This document shows, in pieces, positions 50,088-59,387 of a stretch of DNA of 64,000 nt (position 1 is the stretch's first letter; each line of letters begins with the position of its first letter). The position numbers and the translations under genes are program-made. Source of the DNA: Mesorhizobium zhangyense (GTDB taxonomy: Bacteria > Pseudomonadota > Alphaproteobacteria > Rhizobiales > Rhizobiaceae). The stretch covers positions 558,001-622,000 of the forward strand of contig NZ_JAAKZG010000001.1 in assembly GCF_011045115.1 (NCBI RefSeq). The letters run 5' to 3'. The notes under the pieces were generated by a model. The model was not told the origin of the DNA. It saw only the letters and a program-made list of their open reading frames with translations, and ran no database searches.

Positions 50088-50225
50088 GAAGACGCTCCGA
50101 TCGGCGCGGTCCGGATTGGCCGCTGGAAAGATGGTCACTTTAAAAAAAGTCGTGGCGGAAGCGAGGCAAAAATAGCAGTTTGCGCGCGACAACCGATTTC
50201 CACCATTAAGACATAGGGAAAGACG

Positions 50226-50690
50226 ATGGGCGAAACAATCGAAAACCGGCTCAAGGATCTGGGCGTCTACCTGCCGCAGGCTGCAGCCCCTGCCGCAAAC
50301 TACGTGCCCTTCATGCAGAGCGGCAAGTTCGTCTTCACTGCCGGCCAGTTGCCGCTGAAGGACGGCAAGCTCGTCGCTACCGGCCTGCTCGGCCGGGATC
50401 TCGATACGGCCGCCGGCAAGGAAGCGGCAAAGCTGTGCGCCATCAACATCCTGGCACAGGCCAAAGCGGCAGTCGGCGATCTCGACAAGATCAAGCGGCT
50501 GGTGAAGATCACCGTCTTCGTCGCTTCGTCTCCCGACTTCACCGAGCAGCATCTCGTCGCCAATGGCGCATCGGACTTCCTGGTCGCAGCGCTTGGCGAT
50601 GCAGGCAAGCATGCGCGTTCCGCCGTCGGCGTGGCGGTACTGCCGCTGAATGCCGCCGTCGAGATCGAAGCCATCATCGAAGTCGCCTGA
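50226..50690 (+). CDS. RidA family protein
   Basis: A 154-residue RidA/YjgF/UK114 family protein. Archetypal RidA hydrolyses reactive enamine/imine intermediates released by PLP enzymes such as threonine dehydratase. The sequence has YVPFMQSGKFVFTAGQLPLKDGKL, ARSAVGVAVLPLNAAVEIEAI and a central LVKITVFVASSPDFTEQH. The archetypal RidA arginine is not clearly present at the usual site: the end reads KHARSAVGVAVLPLN, where R may take this role. It has a good GGGAAAGACG upstream region and is followed by the GDPD gene after 14 bases. Confidence 0.9.
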   Translation: MGETIENRLKDLGVYLPQAAAPAANYVPFMQSGKFVFTAGQLPLKDGKLVATGLLGRDLDTAAGKEAAKLCAINILAQAKAAVGDLDKIKRLVKITVFVASSPDFTEQHLVANGASDFLVAALGDAGKHARSAVGVAVLPLNAAVEIEAIIEVA

Positions 50691-50704
50691 TAGCGAGCAG
50701 AGCC

Positions 50705-51433
50705 ATGACCGATATTTCCTGGCTGACGGCCCGGCCGATCGCCCATCGCGGTTACCATGACCAGAACAAGACAGTGTGGGAAAACACGCTGTCGGCCTTT
50801 GGCCGCGCCATCAACAAGGGCTTTGCCATCGAATGCGACGTGCATCTGTCGTCGGACGGTGTGCCGGTGATTTTTCACGATAACGGCCTGGAACGCCTGA
50901 CCGGCACGGACGGCTTCATCTGGCAGCGAACGGCTGGCGAATTGGGAGTATTGCGGGTCGGCGGTACCGCCGATCACGTCCCCACCCTTAGGGAATTGCT
51001 CGACCTCGTCGATGGGCGCGTGCCGCTGGTCGTTGAACTGAAGGGCATTCCCGGACGTGATGACGGGCTGGTGAAGCGCGTGTGCGACATGCTGCATGGC
51101 TACAAAGGCAAAGCCGCAATCATGTCCTTCGACCACTGGCTGATCCGCCAGTTTCCGGCGCATGCGAAGAAAATCCCGACCGGCCTGACCGCCTATGGCA
51201 CGAAGAACCACGAGGTCGAACCGCATTTCTCGATGCTCACCTACGGCATTTCCTTCACCTCCTACAGCGTGACGGAACTGCCCAACCGCTTTGTCGATTT
51301 CGTGCGGGAAAAGCTCGATATGCCGGTCATCACCTGGACCGTTCGGGACCAAGCGATGGTGGAGCACACCTTCGCGCATGCCGACCAGATGACCTTCGAA
51401 GGCTTCGACCCGGACGCCAATCTGACTTCGTGA
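50705..51433 (+). CDS. Glycerophosphodiester phosphodiesterase
   Basis: Cytoplasmic TIM-barrel enzyme that cleaves glycerophosphodiesters to glycerol 3-phosphate and an alcohol. The 242-residue protein has IAHRGYH (H14, R15), the WENTLSAF motif (E26, N27, T28), the metal ligands E43 and D45 in IECDVHLSSDG, and the general base H58 in VIFHDN. No signal peptide is seen. It is co-oriented with the RidA gene (14 bases apart). The longer frame that extends upstream runs antisense-free through RidA in another phase and is not used. Confidence 0.93.
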   Translation: MTDISWLTARPIAHRGYHDQNKTVWENTLSAFGRAINKGFAIECDVHLSSDGVPVIFHDNGLERLTGTDGFIWQRTAGELGVLRVGGTADHVPTLRELLDLVDGRVPLVVELKGIPGRDDGLVKRVCDMLHGYKGKAAIMSFDHWLIRQFPAHAKKIPTGLTAYGTKNHEVEPHFSMLTYGISFTSYSVTELPNRFVDFVREKLDMPVITWTVRDQAMVEHTFAHADQMTFEGFDPDANLTS

Positions 51434-51480
51434 GCCAAAATCCTCTTGCACTGCAAAAACGGCGACGTATCTAAAGCTTC

Positions 51481-52704
51481 ATGGACAGCGAAAGCGACGG
51501 GCAGGGAAAGCAGGCGGATGGCCAATACGTCATCCGCACCGTCGACAGTATCAACGCTTTTTCCCGTGACGAATGGGACAGGTTTTCCGGCGCCTCGCGC
51601 TGCGTATCCGAAAGACCGTACAACCCGTTCGTTTCATTCGATTTCCTGAACATTCTCGAAGAATCAGGCTGTGTCTCGCGTCGCGCCGGCTGGCAGCCGC
51701 ACCATCTGCGGCTCGAGGCGCCAGACGGCGCGGTTCTCGGCGCGGTCCCATGCTACGTGAAATCGCACAGCCAGGGCGAATATGTCTTCGATCATGGCTG
51801 GGCCGACGCGTACGAGCGCGCGGGCGGGCAATACTACCCCAAACTGCAGGCTTCGGTGCCGTTCACGCCGGCGACAGGACCGCGATTGCTTGCTGCGCAA
51901 GGAGTGAATGCCAATGCGGCAAGAGCCGCCCTCGCCTCTGGGCTGAAGCTGCTGACGGACCGACTTGGCGTTTCCTCTACTCATGTCACCTTCGCCGAGC
52001 AGGATGACATGACCGCGCTCGAAAGCGCCGGTTTTCTTGCCCGCACCGACCAGCAATTTCATTTTTTCAATGAAGGCTTCTCGAACTACGACGATTTTCT
52101 CGCCACCCTCGCCTCACGCAAGCGCAAGGCGATGAAGAAGGAACGCCGCGAGGCAGTTGCGAACGACATTTCGATCGACTGGCTGACCGGCAGCGATCTC
52201 ACCGAGCGCGCCTGGGACGACTTTTTTGCCTTCTACATGGATACAGGCAGCCGAAAATGGGGCCGGCCCTATCTCAATCGGAAATTCTTCTCGCTGATCG
52301 GCGAGCGCATGCGCGACGACGTGCTGCTGGTGATGGCCAAGCGCAACGGCCGCTACATCGCTGGCGCCATTAACTTCATCGGCTCCGACACGCTATTCGG
52401 GCGCAACTGGGGTTGCATCGAGGACCATCCCTTTCTGCATTTCGAGGTCTGTTACCATCAGGCGATCGACTTCGCGATTGAGAAGGGCCTGAAGGTGGTT
52501 GAAGCCGGCGCGCAGGGCGAGCACAAGCTGGCGCGCGGCTATCGGCCGGTGACGACCCATTCGGCCCACTACATCTCCCACCCTGGCCTGAGGAACGCGG
52601 TTGCCGAATATCTGGAGCGCGAACGCCGCGAAGTCGAGCGCATGAGCGAATATCTCGAAGAGCATGGACCTTTCCGCAAGACCGACAACGATCCCGCGCC
52701 TTGA
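51481..52704 (+). CDS. FemAB/GNAT-like protein of the COG3146 family
   Basis: A 407-residue protein of the large family annotated as GNAT or peptidoglycan-biosynthesis-like (COG3146, DUF482). Its fold is a tandem GNAT as in FemX/FemAB amino-acyl transferases. Typical segments: NPFVSFDFLNILEESGCVS, GWQPHHLRLEAPDGAVLGAVPCYVKSHSQGEYVFDHGWADAYER, QQFHFFNEGFSNYDDFLATLASRKRK, and VVEAGAQGEHKLARGYRPVTTHSAHYI. The real substrate is unknown for the family. It begins 48 bases after the GDPD gene. Confidence 0.85.
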   Translation: MDSESDGQGKQADGQYVIRTVDSINAFSRDEWDRFSGASRCVSERPYNPFVSFDFLNILEESGCVSRRAGWQPHHLRLEAPDGAVLGAVPCYVKSHSQGEYVFDHGWADAYERAGGQYYPKLQASVPFTPATGPRLLAAQGVNANAARAALASGLKLLTDRLGVSSTHVTFAEQDDMTALESAGFLARTDQQFHFFNEGFSNYDDFLATLASRKRKAMKKERREAVANDISIDWLTGSDLTERAWDDFFAFYMDTGSRKWGRPYLNRKFFSLIGERMRDDVLLVMAKRNGRYIAGAINFIGSDTLFGRNWGCIEDHPFLHFEVCYHQAIDFAIEKGLKVVEAGAQGEHKLARGYRPVTTHSAHYISHPGLRNAVAEYLERERREVERMSEYLEEHGPFRKTDNDPAP

Positions 52705-52793
52705 GGCAATTTTCCTGCACTCCGCATTGCCACCTTGATTGCAGGCCCTTCATCAAATGAATATGACCGCTCTAACCGGATCATGAGAGGCAG

Positions 52794-53222
52794 ATGATGG
52801 CTTACGACGACAGCAACGTGTTCGCGAAAATCCTGCGTGGCGAACTGCCGTCGCATAAGCTTTACGAGGATGCGGATACATTCGCGCTGATGGACATCAT
52901 GCCGCGCGGCGACGGCCATTGCCTGGTCATTCCCAAGAAAGCCTCGCGCAACATTTTTGATGTGGAGCCGGATAGCCTCGCGGCAGTCATGCGCACGGTG
53001 CAGAAATTGTCACGCGCTGTGATGAAGGCATTTTCGGCCGACGGCGTGACCGTCCAGCAGTTCAATGAAACGGCGGGCGGCCAGGTGGTGTTCCATCTCC
53101 ACGTCCACATCCTGCCCCGCTTCGAAGGCGTGGCGCTGAAGCCGCATACGGGCTCAATGGAAAAGCCTGAGATTCTGGCTGCCAACGCCGAGAAGATACG
53201 CGCCGCCCTCGCTGACAGCTAA
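52794..53222 (+). CDS. HIT family protein (Hint-like nucleotide hydrolase)
   Basis: A 142-residue histidine-triad protein. The triad H101-x-H103-x-H105 sits in VVFHLHVHILPRF, preceded by VTVQQFNETAGGQ; the N-terminal NVFAKILRGELPSHKLYEDADTFALMDIMP and GHCLVIPKKASRNIFD are standard. HIT/Hint enzymes hydrolyse purine phosphoramidates such as AMP-lysine. Start at 52794 or the next ATG at 52797. It converges on azlD, and their stop codons overlap (TAA of HIT and TAG of azlD). Confidence 0.94.
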   Translation: MMAYDDSNVFAKILRGELPSHKLYEDADTFALMDIMPRGDGHCLVIPKKASRNIFDVEPDSLAAVMRTVQKLSRAVMKAFSADGVTVQQFNETAGGQVVFHLHVHILPRFEGVALKPHTGSMEKPEILAANAEKIRAALADS

Positions 53223-53566
53223 AGCAGGTAGAGCCCGGCCAGGAGAGCGACTTCGCCGGCGATGATGCCAACGAGCACACGCCTGCCGAGCAGCATGTAG
53301 GCGGCAAAGCCGATCGCGGCGGCACCGATGCGCAAGCCGACAGGCGTTCCCGCCAGCTCACCGCTTGGAAAGATGATCAGATTGCCGATGACCGCTGCCA
53401 CAAGTGCCGTGGCGACGGTGCGCACCAGAACGAGAACATCCGAATCCTCTGAAATGCGCCCACCGAAATAGACGCCGAGGAAACGCCAGGCGTCGGTTGC
53501 CAGCCATCCGGCGACGAGGATGAACAGAAACGGCCACCACCAGGCATCTATCGACCCAAACGTCAC
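53219..53566 (-). CDS. azlD: AzlD family branched-chain amino-acid exporter subunit
   Basis: A small membrane subunit, 115 residues, that pairs with AzlC to export branched-chain amino acids or analogues. Four hydrophobic segments: WWWPFLFILVAGWLATDAW, TVATALVAAVIGNLIIF, AAIGFAAYMLLG and LVGIIAGEVALLAGLYLL. It probably starts at a GTG (53566) that overlaps the azlC stop by four bases (GTGA); the frame is also open far upstream but that part is the shadow of azlC. Confidence 0.82.
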   Translation of the reverse strand: MTFGSIDAWWWPFLFILVAGWLATDAWRFLGVYFGGRISEDSDVLVLVRTVATALVAAVIGNLIIFPSGELAGTPVGLRIGAAAIGFAAYMLLGRRVLVGIIAGEVALLAGLYLL

Positions 53567-54321
53567 CGGGCTGCCCTCTTCCGCGTCATATGGTGGAAGA
53601 TATAGGCACCGCCGCCGCCGATGAGGCCGGCTAGAAGCAGGTCGAAGCCCGGCCAGATCAAGTGGAAGGCGGGTCCGAGTACCAAACCCAGAACCATCGC
53701 GACGTGCCCTGCCCGCTCGCGCGCCGAGCCCCATAGCGAGGTGAGAAAATACATCGGCGTAAGCAGGAAAAGGGCGGCCGCGACCGTCGGCGGCAGGCTG
53801 TCGGCCAGCAGGAAGACGACCGCTACCACGACCATGTTGACCAGGACCAGTGTTGGTCCCAGTCCGGCATAATAGCTGGTGCGCATCTCGCGCGGGATGC
53901 CGCCAAGCCGCTCCATCGCCAGCACCCAGGACGTTACGGCAACGAAATGAGACAGGAAATAAAGAAACCACTTCGGCGTGCGAGTGCCCTTTAATTCCGG
54001 CACCAGCGCCACGACCATCGGCATGAGGCGCACCGAAGACAGTGCCACGGCAAAGGCTGCCGCCGGCAGCGAAGCGCCCGATAGAATGCCGCCGATAAGA
54101 ACGACGTTGGCCGGCAGCGCCCAGACGGTACCTGTCATGAAAACGGTCTGAACCAGCGTCAGTCCCGCTTCCTTTGCCAATCCGGCAAAGCCGATATGAG
54201 CGCTGGCGAGGAGCAGGCCGGGAACGGAGAATGCAGCGCGGACGCCGCGCAAATACCAGACCAAGCGCCCGGCAGTGTCGGCTTCGGCATCGAGGGAAAT
54301 TGCGGTGGCTTCGTCGGACAT
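53563..54321 (-). CDS. azlC: AzlC family branched-chain amino-acid exporter
   Basis: The larger subunit of the AzlCD/YgaZH-type exporter. 252 residues with about six membrane helices; VRAAFSVPGLLLASAHIGFAGLAKEAGLT and VQTVFMTGTVWALPANVVLIGG are family features, as is the later MAMVLGLVLGPAFHLI region. The start at 54321 (MSDEATAISL) is preferred to an open stretch of 35 codons. Its coupling to azlD (GTGA) is strong. The upstream 281-base gap to the plus-strand VOC gene would hold both divergent promoters; no clear operator is seen there. Confidence 0.88.
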   Translation of the reverse strand: MSDEATAISLDAEADTAGRLVWYLRGVRAAFSVPGLLLASAHIGFAGLAKEAGLTLVQTVFMTGTVWALPANVVLIGGILSGASLPAAAFAVALSSVRLMPMVVALVPELKGTRTPKWFLYFLSHFVAVTSWVLAMERLGGIPREMRTSYYAGLGPTLVLVNMVVVAVVFLLADSLPPTVAAALFLLTPMYFLTSLWGSARERAGHVAMVLGLVLGPAFHLIWPGFDLLLAGLIGGGGAYIFHHMTRKRAAR

Positions 54322-54602
54322 CGCTTTGCCGCTTAGCACATGCGAAAAGCCGAGGCGACGTGAAATTCGTGGGCCAGAACATGCCAACCAACGCCGATCA
54401 AGATGGCAGGAGATTACAACAGACACGCCGGCGAAGCTTGAGCCGGCAGATGGCCTGCGCTACGCTGTAGGCGTCGAAAAAGGCGGATCGGTGTGGTTAG
54501 CCCGGTCGTTTCCTGCGGGAGACTCTGTCTGGCGCTTGCGCCAAGTCCCATGACGTAGCTCTGTCGCATGGTGTGTCAGCGCAAACGTTAGGGATATGAA
54601 CA

Positions 54603-55022
54603 ATGCAACAGCAAGTCTCCGTACTCACCCTTGGCATCGCCGATCTGGTGCGGTCACGGCGCTTCTATGTCGAAGGGTTCGGCTGGCAGCCGATTTTTCA
54701 GAACGAAGATATCGTCTTCTACCAGATGAACGGTTTCGTGCTCGGAACCTGGCTGGAAACCTCGCTTTCCGCGGATATGGGACGCAAGCTGGTCAAGCCT
54801 GGCGCCTTCGCCATGGGCCATAATGTTCCAACCAGAGATGCAGTCCAGCCGACAATGGATCGCCTGGTCAAAGCCGGCGGGCGCCTTCTGAAAGCCCCGA
54901 CCGAGCCGCCGCATGGCGGCTTCACCGGCTACGTCACCGATCCGGACGATCATGCCTGGGAAATCGCGTGGAACCCGGCCTGGGCCATCAGCCCGTCCGG
55001 CATGGTCACCTTCGGTCTTTAG
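54603..55022 (+). CDS. VOC (glyoxalase/bleomycin-resistance) family protein
   Basis: A 139-residue single-domain vicinal-oxygen-chelate protein: VSVLTLGIADLVRSRRFYVEGFGWQPIF, DIVFYQMNGFVLGTWLE, and a C-terminal GFTGYVTDPDDHAWEIAWNPAW with the expected Glu ligand. Substrate unknown; the mix of a metal-site Glu and an aromatic-rich pocket fits the wider superfamily. It stands alone, with a terminator right after it (55035-55065). Confidence 0.87.
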   Translation: MQQQVSVLTLGIADLVRSRRFYVEGFGWQPIFQNEDIVFYQMNGFVLGTWLETSLSADMGRKLVKPGAFAMGHNVPTRDAVQPTMDRLVKAGGRLLKAPTEPPHGGFTGYVTDPDDHAWEIAWNPAWAISPSGMVTFGL

Positions 55023-55034
55023 GTAAAACGAGAT

Positions 55035-55065
55035 GCCGGTCGCGCTCAGGCGCGGCCGGCTTTTT
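55035..55065 (+). terminator. Terminator of the VOC gene
   Basis: GCCGGTCGCG (55035-55044) and CGCGGCCGGC (55051-55060) pair with one mismatch around six bases and are followed by five Ts. It lies 13 bases after the VOC stop codon. The rest of the 306-base gap to amt shows no gene; it carries the amt leader with a possible N-terminal coding extension from about 55272. Confidence 0.8.
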
Positions 55066-55328
55066 CGCGAAATTCAAGGCTCTTTCCTGAAGAGAAAAAC
55101 ATTTGCATTGCCTGTTTTCTTTGCATAGCGTGAAGATGCCCGCTTTCAAAGCAGGGGGAGTTTTGAGACCGGGATATTCGCAGCATAGCGGACCGCCAAA
55201 GGCGGCATAATCAAAGGGAGAAAATTCAGGGAAGGCCGGGAGGTGTCGTCGCAACAACACCGAGGGGTACAATAACGGAACCGGCAGAACTGCAAACCAA
55301 GATAGAGGCGCTGGAGGCGTCTCTGAAG

Positions 55329-56606
55329 ATGGCCACCGCCGTCAATGCGGAGATATTTTACTGGTGGTGCACCGCATTGATGATCGCCATCCATGCGGGT
55401 TTTCTCGCTTATGAAATGGGCGCATCCCGCGCCAAGAATGCACTCGCTTCGGGCGTCAAGAACCTCGTCGCCTTCGCATTCCTCGTACCGTTCTTCTATT
55501 TCGTCGGGTGGTTCATCTACAACGCTTTTCCGACCGGCTTCACCATATCGGAAGCAGGCGCAAACGCCCTGCCCTGGGTGCAGGCAATGGGGCCGAACCT
55601 CGGCGACAACGCTTCCGGCATCTTCTGGGCCGCGTTCACGCTCTTTGCGGCAACCACCGCATCTATCATGTCAGGTTCGGTCATCGAGCGTATCCGCATT
55701 TCCGGCTTTGCCATCCTCGCTATAGTGCTCGGCTCTATGGTGTGGGTTCTCGGCGCGTCGTGGGGATGGCATCCCAACGGCTGGCTGACCACGAGTTGGG
55801 GTCTTCACGACATCGGAGCCGCAGGCTGCGTCCACATGGTCGCCGGCTTCTTCACGCTCGGCGTGCTGATCAATCTCGGGCCGCGCATCGGCCGCTTCAA
55901 TGCGGATGGCAGCGTCAACGAGATCAACGGACATAATATGCCGATGTCGCTGATCGGCCTGATGCTGATTGTCATGGGCTTCTTCGGCTTCCTCGGCGGC
56001 TGCATCATCTACACCGGCGACACCTGGATGACGATCTACAACACGCCGACCACGCTTTCGGCCTTCGCCTTCAACACGCTGATGGGCGTCGCCGGCGGCA
56101 TGCTTGGCTGCTATCTCGTCACCCGCGATCCGTTCTGGATGATGTCGGGTGCACTGGTCGGCGTTATCTCGTCTGCGCCGGGCCTTGATGTCTACTATCC
56201 GCCGCTCGCCTTCATGATCAGCTTTGCCGGCGGCTGCGTCGTTCCGAAGCTTAACCAATTGCTGCTCACCAAATTCAAGATCGACGATGCAGTCGGCGCA
56301 GTCGCCGTTCACGGCTTCGGCGGTGTTTGGGGCCTGGTGGCTTGCGGCATTTTCGCTTCGGGATATCCGAACGTGGAAGGACCGGCGATCTCGTTCCTTG
56401 GTCAGGTCCAGAGCATGCTGGTGTTCGCCGTCCTCGGCTTCCTGCCGGGCTACGTGCTTTCCTATGTGCTCAAGATGTTCGGCCTGCTGCGCAGCAGCGA
56501 AGCCGCAGAACTAGCCGGTCTCGACCTCGCCGAGGTTCCGGTGAAAGCCTATCCTGAATCACGCATCCCCGCCTTCGGCGACGGCGCACTCAGCCCAGCC
56601 GAATAA
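55329..56606 (+). CDS. Ammonium transporter (Amt/Mep/Rh superfamily, divergent)
   Basis: An inner-membrane ammonium channel, 425 residues from the ATG at 55329. The pore twin-histidines are present (H169 in CVHMVAG, H328 in AVHGFGG), and D161 in HDIGAAG is the conserved Asp. FYWWCTALMIAIHAGFLAYEMGASRAKN and GFFGFLGGCIIYTGDTW show a subfamily distinct from the usual glnK-amtB pair; no glnK is adjacent. Upstream codons in the same frame read TEPAELQTKIEALEASLK, an amphipathic extension that looks protein-like but has no ATG, GTG or TTG. The real start may thus be upstream. A membrane microprotein follows (56644-56817). Confidence 0.9.
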   Translation: MATAVNAEIFYWWCTALMIAIHAGFLAYEMGASRAKNALASGVKNLVAFAFLVPFFYFVGWFIYNAFPTGFTISEAGANALPWVQAMGPNLGDNASGIFWAAFTLFAATTASIMSGSVIERIRISGFAILAIVLGSMVWVLGASWGWHPNGWLTTSWGLHDIGAAGCVHMVAGFFTLGVLINLGPRIGRFNADGSVNEINGHNMPMSLIGLMLIVMGFFGFLGGCIIYTGDTWMTIYNTPTTLSAFAFNTLMGVAGGMLGCYLVTRDPFWMMSGALVGVISSAPGLDVYYPPLAFMISFAGGCVVPKLNQLLLTKFKIDDAVGAVAVHGFGGVWGLVACGIFASGYPNVEGPAISFLGQVQSMLVFAVLGFLPGYVLSYVLKMFGLLRSSEAAELAGLDLAEVPVKAYPESRIPAFGDGALSPAE

Positions 56607-56643
56607 TGAACGCAATCAAAGATATAAGCGGAGAAGTTTCATC

Positions 56644-56817
56644 ATGAACAGCGCACCGATCACCGCCTGGGAAGGCGCGGAGGCTTATTTCACCTTCGCC
56701 GACAAACCGGCCCTGCTGGCCATCTTCTGTCTCGCGGCCATTGCTGCCTGCGTCTACACCATCGTCAGCATGGTCAAGCACGAGAACGCCAGTTCCAGGA
56801 AACTGAACGGCAAATAA
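56644..56817 (+). CDS. Single-helix membrane microprotein linked to amt
   Basis: A 57-residue ORF 37 bases after the amt stop, with an AGCGGAGAAG ribosome-binding site. The sequence starts MNSAPITAWEGAEAYFTFAD and has one membrane helix (ALLAIFCLAAIAACVYTIV, about 24-42), then a basic Ser/Lys tail (VKHENASSRKLNGK). A strong terminator follows 25 bases later, so amt and this ORF form one two-gene transcript. I do not know a named family. It may be an accessory subunit of the transporter; this is inference from position and topology. Confidence 0.75.
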   Translation: MNSAPITAWEGAEAYFTFADKPALLAIFCLAAIAACVYTIVSMVKHENASSRKLNGK

Positions 56818-56842
56818 GACGGCTCTATCGTCCGCCAAAAAG

Positions 56843-56873
56843 AAACCCGCCGGCTTTTCGCCGGCGGGTTTTT
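56843..56873 (+). terminator. Terminator of the amt operon
   Basis: AAACCCGCCGGC (56843-56854) and GCCGGCGGGTTT (56860-56871) are perfect 12-bp arms around five bases, followed by further Ts. It stands 25 bases after the microprotein stop; clpA converges from the other side. Confidence 0.9.
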
Positions 56874-56901
56874 CGTCTCTGGGTTCAGATGCCTTGGCCG
56901 G

Positions 56902-59379
56902 TCAGCCTTTGCGTGGAAGCTGCGGTACCAAGCTGCGCTTCGTACCGTCCTTGCCCTTCGGCGGGGACTTCGGCTTCGCCGTTGCCACAGGCTTCTTCGC
57001 AACCGCCTTCTTTGCGGCCGGCTTCTTTGCCGGAAGCTTCTTCGGTTCTTCCTTCTTCGGCTTGACCGGCAGTTCATCGGCAAGCGTTTCGAGCTTCAGG
57101 CCGGTCTCGCCGGTTTCCTTCTTCTCGACGGTCACACGGACGGTGCCGCCCTTCTTGAGCTTGCCGAACAGAACCTCATCGGCCAACGGCTTCTTGATGT
57201 GCTCCTGGATGACACGGCCGAGCGGCCGGGCACCCATGCGCTCGTCATAGCCCTTCTCGGCAAGCCAGGCGATCGCATCCGGCGACAGGTCGAAGGTCAC
57301 GCCACGCTCCGAAAGCTGGGCTTCAAGCTGCATTACGAACTTCTCTACCACCTTGTGCACGACCGGAACCGGCAACGTACCGAACGGGATGATCGCGTCG
57401 AGACGGTTGCGGAATTCCGGCGTGAACAGCCGGTTGATCGCCTCGACATCGTCGCCTTCGCGCTTGGTCGAGCCGAAACCAATCGCCGCACGTTGCGCAT
57501 CCGATGCGCCCGCATTGGTGGTCATGATCAGGATGACATTGCGGAAGTCGATCTGCTTGCCGTTGTGGTCGGTCAGCTTGCCGTGATCCATGACCTGCAA
57601 CAGGATGTTGAACAGATCCGGATGCGCCTTTTCGACCTCATCGAGCAGCAGCACGCAATGCGGATGCTGGTCGACGCCGTCGGTCAGCAGACCGCCCTGG
57701 TCGAAGCCGACATAGCCGGGAGGCGCGCCGATCAGCCGCGAGACTGTGTGGCGCTCCATATATTCCGACATGTCGAAGCGGATCAGCTCGACGCCGAGCG
57801 ACAGAGCCAACTGCCGCGCGACTTCGGTCTTGCCGACGCCGGTCGGGCCTGAGAACAGGTAGGAGCCGATCGGCTTTTCCGGTTCGCGCAGGCCGGCACG
57901 TGCCAGCTTGATCGCCGAAGACAGCGCAGTGATCGCCGTATCCTGGCCGTAGACGACACGCCGCAGCTCGGTCTCGAGACCGGCCAGAACCTGCTCGTCG
58001 TCGGCAGAAACGGTTTTCGGCGGAATGCGGGCCATCGTCGCGATGGTCGCTTCGATTTCCTTGATGCCGATCGTCTTCTTGCGCTTGCCTTCCGGCAGAA
58101 GCATCTGCGAGGCACCGGTCTCGTCGATCACGTCGATCGCCTTGTCCGGCAGCTTGCGGTCGTTGATGTAGCGTGCCGAGAGCTCCACCGCAGCCTTTAT
58201 GGCTTCGTTGGTGAACTTTACCTTGTGGAAGTCCTCATAATAGGGCTTCAGGCCCTTCATGATCTCGATCGCGTCGTCGACCGTCGGCTCGTTCACGTCG
58301 ATCTTCTGGAAGCGCCGCACCAGGGCACGGTCCTTCTCGAAGAACTGGCGGAATTCCTTGTAGGTGGTCGAGCCGATGCAGCGTATCGCGCCGGAAGACA
58401 GCGCCGGCTTGAGCAGGTTCGATGCATCCATCGCACCGCCCGAGGTGGCACCGGCGCCGATCACCGTATGGATCTCGTCGATGAACAGGACCGCGCCCGG
58501 ATACTCTTCGAGCTCCTTGACGACCTGTTTCAGACGCTCCTCGAAATCGCCGCGATAGCGGGTGCCTGCAAGCAGGGTACCCATGTCGAGCGCAAAGATC
58601 GTGGCGTCGGCGAGCACCGAGGGAACGTCGCCCTCGACGATACGCTTGGCCAGCCCTTCGGCGATCGCCGTCTTGCCGACGCCGGGATCACCGACATAGA
58701 GCGGGTTGTTCTTCGAGCGGCGGCACAGCACCTGGATGGTGCGGTTGATCTCGGACTCACGGCCGATCAGCGGGTCGATCTTGCCGGCCCGCGCCTTCTT
58801 GTTGAGATCGACGCAGTAGGCGGTAAGCGCGTCCTGCTGCTTCTTCTTGCCGCCCTCCTCCTGGGCGTCGCCGCCGCCGGAGGAACCGCCGGACTGATCG
58901 TCCTCGGCACCGCGAGGCGTCCTGCTTTCGCTGGCGCCCGGCCGCTTGGCAATGCCATGCGAGATGTAGTTGACCGCGTCGTAGCGGGTCATCTGCTGTT
59001 CCTGCAGGAAGTAGGCAGCGTGGCTCTCGCGCTCGGCAAAGATAGCCACGAGCACGTTGGCGCCCGACACTTCATCACGGCCCGAAGACTGGACGTGGAT
59101 AACCGCGCGCTGGATGACGCGCTGGAATCCTGCCGTCGGCTTGGAGTCCTCGTCGTAGCCGGTGACCAGATTGTCGAGTTCGGTATCGATATAGGTGAGC
59201 ACCGTGTGCTTCAGATCGTCGAGATCGACGTTGCAGGCACGCATGACGGCGGCCGCTTCGGCGTCGTCGATCAGCGCCAGCAGCAGATGCTCAAGGGTTG
59301 CATATTCATGGTGGCGCTCATTGGCGAGTGTCAACGCCTGGTGCAGCGCCTTTTCCAGGCCTTGGGAGAAAGCCGGCAT
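56902..59379 (-). CDS. clpA: ATP-dependent Clp protease ATP-binding subunit ClpA
   Basis: AAA+ unfoldase that feeds substrates into ClpP, using ClpS for N-degron substrates. The 825-residue protein has the N-terminal double-Clp repeat (1-145), a Gly/Ser/Glu/Lys-rich linker (about 150-178), the first AAA+ ring ([13 protein letters not shown]; Walker [14 protein letters not shown]), the second ([25 protein letters not shown]) and the ClpP-docking loop region. The last about 50 residues (after [11 protein letters not shown]) are an unusual Lys/Ala/Pro-rich tail with [17 protein letters not shown] repeats. clpS is 8 bases upstream. Confidence 0.97.
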   Translation of the reverse strand: MPAFSQGLEKALHQALTLANERHHEYATLEHLLLALIDDAEAAAVMRACNVDLDDLKHTVLTYIDTELDNLVTGYDEDSKPTAGFQRVIQRAVIHVQSSGRDEVSGANVLVAIFAERESHAAYFLQEQQMTRYDAVNYISHGIAKRPGASESRTPRGAEDDQSGGSSGGGDAQEEGGKKKQQDALTAYCVDLNKKARAGKIDPLIGRESEINRTIQVLCRRSKNNPLYVGDPGVGKTAIAEGLAKRIVEGDVPSVLADATIFALDMGTLLAGTRYRGDFEERLKQVVKELEEYPGAVLFIDEIHTVIGAGATSGGAMDASNLLKPALSSGAIRCIGSTTYKEFRQFFEKDRALVRRFQKIDVNEPTVDDAIEIMKGLKPYYEDFHKVKFTNEAIKAAVELSARYINDRKLPDKAIDVIDETGASQMLLPEGKRKKTIGIKEIEATIATMARIPPKTVSADDEQVLAGLETELRRVVYGQDTAITALSSAIKLARAGLREPEKPIGSYLFSGPTGVGKTEVARQLALSLGVELIRFDMSEYMERHTVSRLIGAPPGYVGFDQGGLLTDGVDQHPHCVLLLDEVEKAHPDLFNILLQVMDHGKLTDHNGKQIDFRNVILIMTTNAGASDAQRAAIGFGSTKREGDDVEAINRLFTPEFRNRLDAIIPFGTLPVPVVHKVVEKFVMQLEAQLSERGVTFDLSPDAIAWLAEKGYDERMGARPLGRVIQEHIKKPLADEVLFGKLKKGGTVRVTVEKKETGETGLKLETLADELPVKPKKEEPKKLPAKKPAAKKAVAKKPVATAKPKSPPKGKDGTKRSLVPQLPRKG

Positions 59380-59387
59380 TCAGTACC

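Noticed and set aside
55066-55160. Sigma-54 (-24/-12) promoter before amt
   Set aside because: I looked for a TGGCAC-N5-TTGC pattern. The TTGCATTGCCTG ... TTTGCA stretch has the TTGC half, but the GG at -24 with correct spacing is missing.
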